From the NCBI GenBank assembly GCA_029240395.1, contig JAREAJ010000010.1, forward strand, positions 1 to 16,905: DNA of 16,905 nucleotides. Reading direction: 5' to 3'. The position numbers and the translations under genes are program-made. The notes under the pieces were generated by a model. That model did not search any database, had not been told where the DNA came from, and saw nothing but the letters and a program-made list of their open reading frames with translations. Source of the DNA: Nitrososphaeraceae archaeon (GTDB taxonomy: Archaea > Thermoproteota > Nitrososphaeria > Nitrososphaerales > Nitrososphaeraceae). Positions 7,554 through 13,557 of this stretch are shown piece by piece (position 1 is the first letter of the stretch; each line of letters starts with the position of its first letter).

Positions 7554-8798
7554 CTAAAAAGACAGATCTGCCATTCCATCTATTAAATCATACTCTGCAA
7601 GACGAACGAGTTCATTTAATTTGGCGACTCGTTCACCTCCGAGTATTCCAGACTTTAGCATCTTGGATTTGGTGGCGATTGCGATGTGAGAAATATGTGA
7701 ATCCACCGACTCTCCGGATCTGTGTGAGGTCACAAGTTTTAGTCCCTTTCTATCACATTCATCCGCAAAAAGAAGAGCATCATAAAGTGTCCCTGCTTGG
7801 TTGACCTTTAATATAGCACCATTACAAGCACCGTATTTAGAAGCTTTGGTGACACGATCTCTATTGGTAACTAGCATGTCATCGCCTGTGACAAGACAAT
7901 TCCTATTTTTCTTCGTTAGCTCAGCCATGCCTAGGAAGTCTTCCTCATGAACTGGGTCCTCAACATATATGAGAGCATATTTCTGAATTAGCGAATTGAC
8001 ATAATCAATTTGTTGGTCAGTACTGCGCGACGATTGTTCTCTTTTATATTCATAACTTAGTTTGTCATTGTTCCATAGAGAAGAACTTGCAAAGTCTATT
8101 CCTAGACCTATATCCTTGCCAATTTCGAAACCAGAATTCTTTATGGCTTGCTCTGCAAGTTCCAAAGCCTTTTCATTATTTGTTCTAGGGGCCCAAGCAC
8201 CTTCATCTCCTCTGCCATACGTAAAACTCTTATCCACACTTTCAATGACCCGCCGGAGTTCGAGGTGCACTTTGAAATTCATCTGCAGAGCTTGGGTAAT
8301 ACCCTTTGCTCCTAAAGGACAAATAAGAACCTCCTGTATGTCTGGAGTACCAGGTCCAGCATGGGCACCTCCACCTAAAATATTGCCAAGTGGGAAAGGA
8401 TTTTTAAAGGGTTTTTCCTTGCGCAGCACATTAACTAACGGAACACCTAAGGCCTTTGATGCAGAATCAACTGCAGCAATACTTAATGCGTAAGCCACTG
8501 ATCCACCCAGTTTGCTATAGGAGGGGGTGTCATCTATTGACTTTATTATTTCGAAAATAGCTTTTGGATCAGAGGCTTCAGCACCGATGAATCTGTCTGC
8601 ATTAGATTGAAATATCTTTATCGCTCTATTGGGGTCATCATCCGGGAAACTTTGTGCCTCATGTTTGCCTACACTTGCACCTGATGGTGCGCAGGCTCTC
8701 CCAAGATGTTTGTTATCTGTAATTATATCAACTTCGACAGTTGTATTCCCTCTGCTGTTAAAGACTGTTCTGCCAGTGAGCTTAGTGATTAATGGCAT
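7554..8798 (-). CDS. eno: Enolase (phosphopyruvate hydratase)
   Basis: Enolase interconverts 2-phosphoglycerate and phosphoenolpyruvate in glycolysis and gluconeogenesis. The 414-residue protein carries the full enolase signature set: NSRGNTTVEV at 14-23, the mobile SGAS loop at 39-42, GGGAHA with His146, GDEGAWAP at 197-204, metal ligands Asp235, Glu280 and Asp306, the catalytic Lys331 in LKVNQAGT, and SHRSGES at 358-364. It is slightly shorter than bacterial enolases (about 430) and ends in an unremarkable tail. The ATG lies 29 nt after the rpoN stop, and rpsB follows one base after its TAG. Its place among translation and lipid genes is typical of archaea. Confidence 0.96.
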   Translation of the reverse strand: MPLITKLTGRTVFNSRGNTTVEVDIITDNKHLGRACAPSGASVGKHEAQSFPDDDPNRAIKIFQSNADRFIGAEASDPKAIFEIIKSIDDTPSYSKLGGSVAYALSIAAVDSASKALGVPLVNVLRKEKPFKNPFPLGNILGGGAHAGPGTPDIQEVLICPLGAKGITQALQMNFKVHLELRRVIESVDKSFTYGRGDEGAWAPRTNNEKALELAEQAIKNSGFEIGKDIGLGIDFASSSLWNNDKLSYEYKREQSSRSTDQQIDYVNSLIQKYALIYVEDPVHEEDFLGMAELTKKNRNCLVTGDDMLVTNRDRVTKASKYGACNGAILKVNQAGTLYDALLFADECDRKGLKLVTSHRSGESVDSHISHIAIATKSKMLKSGILGGERVAKLNELVRLAEYDLIDGMADLSF

Positions 8799-8827
8799 CA
8801 GACGATCTAATTGTTGTGCTGACGATC

Positions 8828-9064
8828 TTACTCTACTTCGGATTGAATTTCAGACATTCTCCTTCTTAAAGCCTCATAATAAGGAATAACCTGATAGATT
8901 GTCTCAACACTAGAAATTAGCATCCGCCTACAGCAATATCTCCTTATGTTCAATGAATCCATAACCATCGCTGGATCCTCGCCCCCTCTAACTCTGTTAG
9001 TGTACTCTCCGTACTTGTGCGCAACTAGGTTTCCGCAGGTAAAGCATCTCACAGGCACTAACAT
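8828..9064 (-). CDS. rpoN: DNA-directed RNA polymerase subunit N (Rpb10 homologue)
   Basis: This small zinc-binding subunit of archaeal RNA polymerase corresponds to eukaryotic Rpb10. The 78-residue product opens with MLVPVRCFTCG and has the atypical zinc knuckle of the family, Cys7 and Cys10 paired with the adjacent Cys44 and Cys45 in RRYCCRRM. Length and motifs match closely. It is the first gene of the minus-strand operon, preceded by a good TATA box about 30 nt upstream that predicts a leader of only a few nucleotides. It should not be confused with bacterial sigma-54, also called rpoN. The usual archaeal companions are not beside it: there is no rpoK between it and eno, and no rps9 upstream. 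Confidence 0.95.
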   Translation of the reverse strand: MLVPVRCFTCGNLVAHKYGEYTNRVRGGEDPAMVMDSLNIRRYCCRRMLISSVETIYQVIPYYEALRRRMSEIQSEVE

Positions 9065-9090
9065 AATACGTAAGTCACCGCTCGCGAGGT

Positions 9091-9100
9091 CTATAAAAAC
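9091..9100 (-). promoter_or_regulatory. TATA box of the rpoN-to-gltX operon
   Basis: On the minus strand the sequence reads GTTTTTATAG, centred about 31 nt before the rpoN ATG. With normal archaeal TATA-to-start spacing, transcription would begin around 9068-9071, leaving a leader of only a few nucleotides. It would drive the whole ten-gene operon. The match and spacing are good; the start site itself is inferred. Confidence 0.6.
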
Positions 9101-9218
9101 TATTGGACTGATTCATTGTCTCTATTCATTTATCAGTTTTCCTTATGAATAGCAATTGACCTTTCTTTCATCATAGTGGTAATATTCAAATTGGTGACTT
9201 GAATGGTTTTTAGGATAA

Positions 9219-9303
9219 GCGGGAGTCGCCCAGCTTGGCCAAAGGCGTAAGACTGAGGCTCTTATCCCTTAGGGGTTCGTGGGTTCAAATCCCATCTCCC
9301 GCA
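9219..9303 (+). tRNA. tRNA-Leu (anticodon GAG)
   Basis: A complete type II tRNA folds by eye. The acceptor arm is GCGGGAG (9219-9225) with CTCCCGC (9296-9302) and discriminator A at 9303. The D stem is GCC (9228-9230) with GGC (9244-9246). The anticodon stem is TAAGA (9248-9252) with TCTTA (9260-9264), around the loop CTGAGGC whose anticodon is GAG at 9255-9257. A long variable arm includes CCC with GGGG. The T arm is GTGGG with CCCAT (9291-9295) and loop TTCAAAT. The long variable arm plus GAG identify leucine, reading CUC and CUU codons. No intron interrupts the anticodon loop. ACCT follows the acceptor stem, so the CCA end is not fully encoded. Confidence 0.95.
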
Positions 9304-9403
9304 CCTATAGTATGACTAAAATCATTGAATTAGCAAGACTCAGGAAGGAAGCAGAATAGCAAAGTCTTTTGCCTATAACGGGTCTAAGATACATGATAGC
9401 GGC

Positions 9404-9412
9404 TTTAATATT
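9404..9412 (+). promoter_or_regulatory. TATA-like box for the ferritin-like gene
   Basis: TTTAATATT is centred about 28 nt before the GTG at 9436. With usual archaeal spacing, transcription would start at or within a few bases of that GTG. No ribosome binding site is visible, so leaderless translation is likely. Confidence 0.45.
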
Positions 9413-9435
9413 GGGTACCATCTTAGCGTATACTA

Positions 9436-9855
9436 GTGGAGCCACACATTAAAGAGCTAGAAAAAAGCCAGAAACTGTATGGTTTGCTTAAAGCTCAGTA
9501 TCAGGCAGAACGCGAGGAACTGGCACACTATATTGAACTTCTTGGAAGTGTCCAGAATTCCCTGATAAGAAGCTACTTTCGAACTCTGCTTAGCGATGGA
9601 CTTAAGCATATAGAGTATATATCAGGAATCATGTCGGATATTGAGGGAGCAAGTAGTGCTGCAGGGTTGACATCTGAAGGAATAAAAAAATCTATTTCTG
9701 AAGAAAGGGAATCAAGAGAACTGCTTCAGTCATGCCTCGAACTAACTGAGAAGTCTGAAATAAAATCAATTTTGACTAGCATTATCGTAGACGAGGATCA
9801 TCATATTAAGATTCTCGAACATGTGGATCAATTAGTTCGATCGTATTCAGAATAG
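9436..9855 (+). CDS. Small four-helix protein, possibly ferritin-like
   Basis: The 139-residue product is almost wholly helical, with four stretches that could form a bundle: about 7-41, 43-69, 82-106 and 107-135. Acidic and histidine residues sit where ferritin/rubrerythrin-type proteins hold a di-iron site: Glu27/Glu28 in the first helix, Asp54 and His58 in the second, Glu89/Glu90 in the third, and Glu120xxHis123 in the fourth (DEDHH). The second helix lacks a clean ExxH, so metal binding is uncertain, and no rubredoxin CxxC domain is present. There is no signal peptide or membrane segment. The GTG is the first start codon after an in-frame stop at 9424, and the upstream TATA-like box predicts a leaderless message. 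It lies between a tRNA gene and an unknown gene. I do not recognise the exact family. Confidence 0.65.
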   Translation: MEPHIKELEKSQKLYGLLKAQYQAEREELAHYIELLGSVQNSLIRSYFRTLLSDGLKHIEYISGIMSDIEGASSAAGLTSEGIKKSISEERESRELLQSCLELTEKSEIKSILTSIIVDEDHHIKILEHVDQLVRSYSE

Positions 9856-9963
9856 TTGGCAACATTGAAATAGTGTAGTAAATTCTGAGATCTGCATTTA
9901 TTATATGCTTTTAGATGTTTCTATTATTGGGATTTATTCAGAGATACAGATGATTCTGATCGG

Positions 9964-9970
9964 TTTTTTT
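9964..9970 (+). terminator. Possible T-tract terminator after the ferritin-like gene
   Basis: A run of seven T follows CGG about 110 nt after the stop codon at 9855. Archaeal termination often uses such U-rich tracts without a hairpin. It lies upstream of the next gene's TATA-like box, a sensible place to separate the two units. Confidence 0.3.
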
Positions 9971-9990
9971 AGAACTAAATGTAGTTCATC

Positions 9991-9998
9991 TATATTGT
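9991..9998 (+). promoter_or_regulatory. TATA-like box for the 175-residue unknown gene
   Basis: TATATTGT is centred about 27 nt before the ATG at 10022, so transcription would begin close to that ATG and give a leaderless message. This supports the chosen start and a separate transcription unit for the gene. Confidence 0.45.
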
Positions 9999-10021
9999 AT
10001 TCTATGCGAGGACTGTAAATC

Positions 10022-10549
10022 ATGCTAGGACTTTTGCATGCCATAATCCAAAGATCTATATCCAGTCATCTGCCTTGTCGTAGCTTGGTGTCAAGCGATG
10101 GGATTACGACAAGAAATTTCACAATTGACTGTTTCCCAGGCATTTATGCGCGCACCTCTATTGATGCCGCTCTAAGCCGGCGCACCATCAATATTCTTGG
10201 TAACACATTAGGAATTGCAAAGAATCTTGACGAATACCAGCTAAAAATATGCTTAAAAATCCCCTCCATTCCGGACTCTGACCCCATAAAATTACACTTA
10301 CAGAAGTTTAGAGTAGGAATAATTGCATCTTTTGCGGACCTCGTCTCTATACTGCAATCAAATGAGCCTGCAAAGGATCTTGTGAGATGGAATATTTTTG
10401 CGGCTAAGCTTCTTCGCAAAACATCTGACTTCTTTAACAACATAGGGACGGACATTAAGCCAGATGATAACGATATAGAAGAAACCTTCGAATTCTTCCA
10501 AGTCCCCGTGGGACAGGTTAATGCAGCAATAGAAGAGCTGTATTCTTGA
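10022..10549 (+). CDS. Hypothetical protein, 175 residues, family not recognised
   Basis: This is a soluble protein without a signal peptide or clear membrane segment. The first 50 residues contain two cysteines, in HLPCRS and IDCFPG, and look like mixed strand and loop. A middle basic stretch (about 47-80) includes LSRRTINILGN. The C-terminal half is helical, with a hydrophobic segment near 98-112 and a WNIFAAKLLRKTSDFF helix, and ends in an acidic region before a final amphipathic helix. No catalytic motif is apparent. The ATG sits about 27 nt after a TATA-like box, and codon use looks like that of its neighbours. The gene points toward the convergent peroxiredoxin gene with a 105-nt gap. 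It is probably a lineage-specific protein; the length and the clean promoter favour a real gene. Confidence 0.6.
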   Translation: MLGLLHAIIQRSISSHLPCRSLVSSDGITTRNFTIDCFPGIYARTSIDAALSRRTINILGNTLGIAKNLDEYQLKICLKIPSIPDSDPIKLHLQKFRVGIIASFADLVSILQSNEPAKDLVRWNIFAAKLLRKTSDFFNNIGTDIKPDDNDIEETFEFFQVPVGQVNAAIEELYS

Positions 10550-10654
10550 GCTAAATTGGTTTAACTTAATTGCCGGTTTTCCATTTCTCCCGAACCTTCA
10601 GGGGTATTAGATATTCGCCTGTGCTTATACCTGCAAACCCTTCAGGTAGCCAAT

Positions 10655-11122
10655 TTATTTAAATTCTCCTAATACCTCGCTACTATGTCCTAAAGGCTTT
10701 ACCTTTTTGAAGATCTTAAGAATGACTCCATTCTCGTCGACCAAGAAAGTTGTTCTGCTTACCCCGAGATATTCTTTTCCCATAAAACTCTTGGGACCAT
10801 AGACTGCGTATTTTTTAGAGATTGTGAGATCCGTATCCGGAACAAGGTGGTAAGGAATATTCATCTTTTCTCTAAATTTAGCATGTGATTCTTCATTGTC
10901 GGGGCTTATCCCTAAGATGTCAATTTCTTTTGCCCTAAATAATTCATGATCTCGGGCGAATTCAGTGGCTTCTGTGGAACATCCGGGCGTGAAGTCTTTG
11001 GGATAAAAATAAAGTACGATCCTTCTTCCTCGCATTTCATACAAGCTAGTTTTGTTACCCTTATAGTCGTTAAAGCTAAAGTCTGGAGCAAGATCTCCTT
11101 CATGGATTGCAATTTCACCCAT
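10655..11122 (-). CDS. Peroxiredoxin, Bcp/PrxQ family, with only one cysteine
   Basis: This thiol peroxidase reduces hydrogen peroxide and organic hydroperoxides in the cytoplasm. The 155-residue thioredoxin-fold protein has the active-site motif PKDFTPGCST with Pro41, Thr45 and peroxidatic Cys48, and the supporting Arg123 in SRTTF. The length and the EGDLAPDFSFNDYKG opening match Bcp/PrxQ. The resolving cysteine that many PrxQ enzymes carry five residues after the peroxidatic one is a threonine here, and Cys48 is the only cysteine, so the enzyme must work by a 1-Cys mechanism with an outside thiol. The ATG at 11122 is preceded by a weak TATA-like element. It is convergent with the unknown gene and divergent from the geranylgeranyl reductase. 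Confidence 0.93.
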   Translation of the reverse strand: MGEIAIHEGDLAPDFSFNDYKGNKTSLYEMRGRRIVLYFYPKDFTPGCSTEATEFARDHELFRAKEIDILGISPDNEESHAKFREKMNIPYHLVPDTDLTISKKYAVYGPKSFMGKEYLGVSRTTFLVDENGVILKIFKKVKPLGHSSEVLGEFK

Positions 11123-11150
11123 TGATTCATTATTGTTCGTGCAGGATCCA

Positions 11151-11160
11151 TAGAAATATC
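11151..11160 (-). promoter_or_regulatory. Weak TATA-like element of the peroxiredoxin gene
   Basis: Read on the minus strand, GATATTTCTA lies about 33 nt before the peroxiredoxin ATG, predicting a short leader. The match is poor, and it is listed only because placement suits an independent promoter. Confidence 0.25.
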
Positions 11161-11287
11161 TTGCGACGCCAATTGACCTATTTATTCATCCCTTAGTCAA
11201 GTTGCCAAATACATATCTAAATCAAGATGTCGAGACTTTGGCAGATAATCTTTATCATATGCACTTGAGGATTTTTTGGTTTCAGTC

Positions 11288-11295
11288 TAAATATA
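11288..11295 (+). promoter_or_regulatory. TATA-like box of the geranylgeranyl reductase gene
   Basis: TAAATATA is centred about 37 nt before the ATG at 11329, predicting a transcript start near 11318 and a leader of about ten nucleotides. A second A/T-rich stretch (ATAAATAT, 11303-11310) is too close to the ATG for normal spacing. The 206-nt region shared with the divergent peroxiredoxin gene holds no other gene that I can support. Confidence 0.4.
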
Positions 11296-11328
11296 GGTGT
11301 ACATAAATATACTATCACGCGAAGTTTT

Positions 11329-12534
11329 ATGTTGCACGAATACGATATTGCCATAGTCGGCGGAGGGCCTGCAGGTTTATCTGCAGCGTATACCGCAGCC
11401 ATGGGGGGTTGCAGAGTTATTCTATTTGAGAAAGATGACTCGATAGCTCATAACATCAGGACAAGTGGTGTATCATGGATAAGAGAAATGGAGGAGTTAA
11501 ATATTCCAAAAAAGTTGTATAACCCAATTAGAAACTTTACCCTCATTTCACCATCAAATGAGGTCACCATCAAGGGACAGGGCTTCGCATCATGTGTACT
11601 TGATGTTCGGGGTCTGTACCAATATTTGGCAACTCTTGCTGCGGAGTCAGGAGCAAAAATAATGGTAAGAAGTCACGTTTACGGTTTGCTCTCTGATCTC
11701 AGGCATGAAATTAGAGGGCTCAGGGTAAGAACGCCCCTTGGCAATTTGGAGATAAAGGCCAAGCTGGTCATCGATGCCAGCGGCTTTAGCAGCTTTGTCG
11801 GAAGAAAGCTTGGTCTAGCAACCCCCTGGAAAAAGTACGGTGTTGGAGCAGAGTATGAATGCTATTGTGACAGTATGGATAAGGAAACGTGGTTTCTAAT
11901 GGTAGGAAGACGATATTCTGATGCCGGTTATGCTTGGGTATTTCCACTATCTAACAATCGAATAAGGATTGGGGTTGGCATAGGGAGGCCAGAATCTTAT
12001 GCTGATCCAATACACCGTTTAAATGAGATCTTGGAAAAAAAATTAAGACCTCTAGATAGAATAAAAAATATTCAACCGCTAGAATTTCATTATGGGTTTA
12101 TACCTAATGAGGGTTCGAGAAAGTCTACGGTTGCTGATAGACTCATATTGGTCGGAGATTCTGCAGGTCAGTCCAACCCTTTAGTCTTGGAAGGGATCAG
12201 ATATGCCATTGAATTTGGTCGGCTGGCAGGCAAAGTAGGAGCTCAATCACTTTCTCAAGGTGCGGTTAAGAGCTCGTTGTACAAATATGAGACGATTTGG
12301 AGACAAAAAATTCAATCAAAAATTAATTCGGCCTTGAGGGTTCAATCTAGGTGGTTGACCTTGTCCGATGAAGAGTGGGATCGAGAGTTAGAGATAGTTA
12401 GGCATATGTCGGCCAAAGAATTTTTGGACTTTATTAGAGCAGAATTTACTGTAACTAGAATGGTAAAGCTTGCTTTGGACAATCCCGGATTAGCGGTGCG
12501 CCAGCTCTTCAAATCCATGTTAAGAAAAGGCTAA
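11329..12534 (+). CDS. Geranylgeranyl reductase family flavoprotein
   Basis: This FAD-dependent oxidoreductase should saturate double bonds of geranylgeranyl groups, either in archaeal ether lipids or in the side chain of a quinone. The 401-residue protein has an N-terminal FAD-binding GGGPAGLSAA at 11-20 with an acidic LFEKD at 32-36, the family motif YAWVFP at 201-206 followed by a VGIG turn, and the second FAD contact GDSAGQSNP at 276-284 ahead of EGIRYA. No membrane helix is evident; membrane contact would be peripheral. The nuoA gene follows after 40 nt, with its own TATA-like box in the gap. Archaea of this kind carry several such reductases, so substrate choice cannot be read from motifs. 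A related flavoprotein with another role is possible but less likely. Confidence 0.85.
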   Translation: MLHEYDIAIVGGGPAGLSAAYTAAMGGCRVILFEKDDSIAHNIRTSGVSWIREMEELNIPKKLYNPIRNFTLISPSNEVTIKGQGFASCVLDVRGLYQYLATLAAESGAKIMVRSHVYGLLSDLRHEIRGLRVRTPLGNLEIKAKLVIDASGFSSFVGRKLGLATPWKKYGVGAEYECYCDSMDKETWFLMVGRRYSDAGYAWVFPLSNNRIRIGVGIGRPESYADPIHRLNEILEKKLRPLDRIKNIQPLEFHYGFIPNEGSRKSTVADRLILVGDSAGQSNPLVLEGIRYAIEFGRLAGKVGAQSLSQGAVKSSLYKYETIWRQKIQSKINSALRVQSRWLTLSDEEWDRELEIVRHMSAKEFLDFIRAEFTVTRMVKLALDNPGLAVRQLFKSMLRKG

Positions 12535-12541
12535 AGCAAGA

Positions 12542-12550
12542 TTTTTATAT
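12542..12550 (+). promoter_or_regulatory. TATA box of the complex I operon (nuoA)
   Basis: TTTTTATAT is centred 29 nt before the TTG at 12575, so transcription should begin at or just before the start codon. It lies only a few bases after the geranylgeranyl reductase stop, where its T-run may also help end the upstream transcript. Confidence 0.5.
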
Positions 12551-12574
12551 TATTTTCCGAAAGCAACTGTACTC

Positions 12575-12949
12575 TTGGCTGAAGAAACGGTCCTTAATTT
12601 CGTTCCAATTCTATATATGCTTGGTTTTGGCTTAGTGGCCGCTATTCCCGCACTGGTTATTTCGAGACTAATTTCTCCGCGACGTAGATTTAACCCAGTG
12701 AAATTCCTCCCTATGGAGTGTGGCCAGATGCCGAGTGGTGAAGGCCGGTCCCATTTTATGATGCAATATTATTCTTATATTCTCATGTTCGTGGTCTTCG
12801 ATGTGATGGCAATTTTTCTTTATGCCTGGGGGGCCTCCCTTTTTTCTCTTCCTAGGGCTGCAACACTTCCCATGATGGCATTTCTAGGAATCATGTTTGC
12901 TGCAATGGGGTATGCTCTATTCTTGTCAGGAAGAAAGGGGATCTGGTAG
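12575..12949 (+). CDS. nuoA: NADH-quinone oxidoreductase (complex I) subunit A
   Basis: This small membrane subunit lies at the junction of the peripheral and membrane arms of complex I. The 124-residue product has three membrane helices (about 9-31, 65-87 and 94-116). The loop after the first carries the conserved ECG at 48-50, the flexible TMH1-2 loop near the quinone site. The second helix has FDV at 75-77, but the residue after it is Met78 where the family usually has Glu. The start is a TTG that follows a TATA box by archaeal spacing, so the message is probably leaderless; no ATG is in a suitable place upstream. It is the first complex I gene, followed after 91 nt by nuoB. Confidence 0.9.
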   Translation: MAEETVLNFVPILYMLGFGLVAAIPALVISRLISPRRRFNPVKFLPMECGQMPSGEGRSHFMMQYYSYILMFVVFDVMAIFLYAWGASLFSLPRAATLPMMAFLGIMFAAMGYALFLSGRKGIW

Positions 12950-12981
12950 CAGCACGAGGATGTTGCACTAATTCGACAATA

Positions 12982-12989
12982 TTAAATAT
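12982..12989 (+). promoter_or_regulatory. Possible TATA-like element between nuoA and nuoB
   Basis: TTAAATAT lies about 55 nt before the nuoB ATG, which would put a transcript start near 13010 and leave a leader of about 30 nt containing a ribosome binding site. It may be a second promoter for nuoB onward or simply A/T-rich spacer. Confidence 0.3.
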
Positions 12990-13023
12990 CCAAAATGCAA
13001 ACAAACAAAGTGAAGAAGAGAGA

Positions 13024-13028
13024 GGAGG
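13024..13028 (+). promoter_or_regulatory. Shine-Dalgarno-like site of nuoB
   Basis: GGAGG within a purine-rich stretch lies 12 nt before the nuoB ATG. Most other starts in the window lack such a site, so this one stands out and supports the chosen ATG. Confidence 0.45.
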
Positions 13029-13040
13029 ATTAAACGGAGA

Positions 13041-13556
13041 ATGTTTAAAGATCTATTAAATCCCACTAATTTTAATGTCATGGTAAGCAAACTCAGTGAC
13101 GTTTTGGTAAAGGCAGTGAATGAACCTTTAGGATATGCTATTAATTGGGGAAGGGTCTGGTCATTATGGCCAGTTCATCTTGAGACTGCATGCTGCAGTG
13201 TGGAATTTGGCGCTGCGTCGGGTCCCAGATATGATGTTGAAAGGTTTGGTATAATAGAAGCGTTTGGCTCCTTACGACAATGTGATTTAATAGTAGTGCA
13301 AGGTACGGTGAATAGAAAGATGGCACCGAGAGTGAGAATGGTATATGATCAGATGCCAGAACCAAAGTACGTTATAGCAATGGGTGCCTGTGCTATAACG
13401 GGTGGCTTATACGTTGATTCATATAATGTTCTCCCAGGAATAGATGGAATCATACCCGTAGATGTATACGTCCCAGGATGCCCCCCAAGGCCTGAAACTT
13501 TAATCCAGGGAACCATGTTGCTACAAGAGAAAATCAAAAGGTCTAAAATCAAATAA
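13041..13556 (+). CDS. nuoB: NADH-quinone oxidoreductase (complex I) subunit B
   Basis: This peripheral-arm subunit holds iron-sulphur cluster N2, which passes electrons to the quinone. The 171-residue protein has the four cluster ligands in their usual arrangement: the adjacent Cys51-Cys52 in TACCSVEF, Cys117 in MGACAITGG, and Cys147 in VPGCPPRPE. The SLWPVHLETACC segment and the closing PPRPETLIQG are family hallmarks. It has no membrane segment and docks between NuoD and NuoH. The start is supported by a Shine-Dalgarno-like GGAGG. The nuoC ATG follows its stop after one base. Confidence 0.96.
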   Translation: MFKDLLNPTNFNVMVSKLSDVLVKAVNEPLGYAINWGRVWSLWPVHLETACCSVEFGAASGPRYDVERFGIIEAFGSLRQCDLIVVQGTVNRKMAPRVRMVYDQMPEPKYVIAMGACAITGGLYVDSYNVLPGIDGIIPVDVYVPGCPPRPETLIQGTMLLQEKIKRSKIK

Positions 13557-13557
13557 C

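Noticed and set aside
8062..8493. A 143-codon plus-strand frame opposite eno
   Set aside because: It is antisense to the conserved core of enolase and has no start signal; its proline-rich translation is what that strand would give by chance.
9181..9192. A/T-rich stretch upstream of tRNA-Leu as a promoter
   Set aside because: The spacing is right but the sequence is a poor TATA match; a promoter must exist, but I cannot place it with confidence.
9308..9355. A 15-codon frame right after tRNA-Leu, where rpl18e lies in some archaea
   Set aside because: It is too short to compare with L18e, and rpoN is on the opposite strand, so it is not convincing as a gene remnant.
9905..10018. A 37-codon open frame starting ATG and ending 3 nt before the 175-residue gene
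   Set aside because: The TATA-like box of the downstream gene lies inside it, no promoter or ribosome binding site precedes it, and its product is a hydrophobic, low-information sequence. It is probably chance in A/T-rich spacer.
10652..10665. A perfect A/T palindrome (AATTTA-TT-TAAATT) at the peroxiredoxin stop
   Set aside because: Six A/T pairs would form a very weak hairpin, and such palindromes are frequent by chance in A/T-rich DNA; not strong enough to call a bidirectional terminator.
11173..11200. TTGAC and GTCAA inverted half-sites in the peroxiredoxin/reductase intergenic region
   Set aside because: Five-base arms separated by 18 bases are expected by chance; no second copy elsewhere in the window supports an operator.
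12995..13033. A 12-codon frame between nuoA and nuoB that could be a leader peptide
   Set aside because: It overlaps the ribosome binding site region of nuoB and lies largely upstream of the predicted transcript start; nothing about the composition suggests attenuation.
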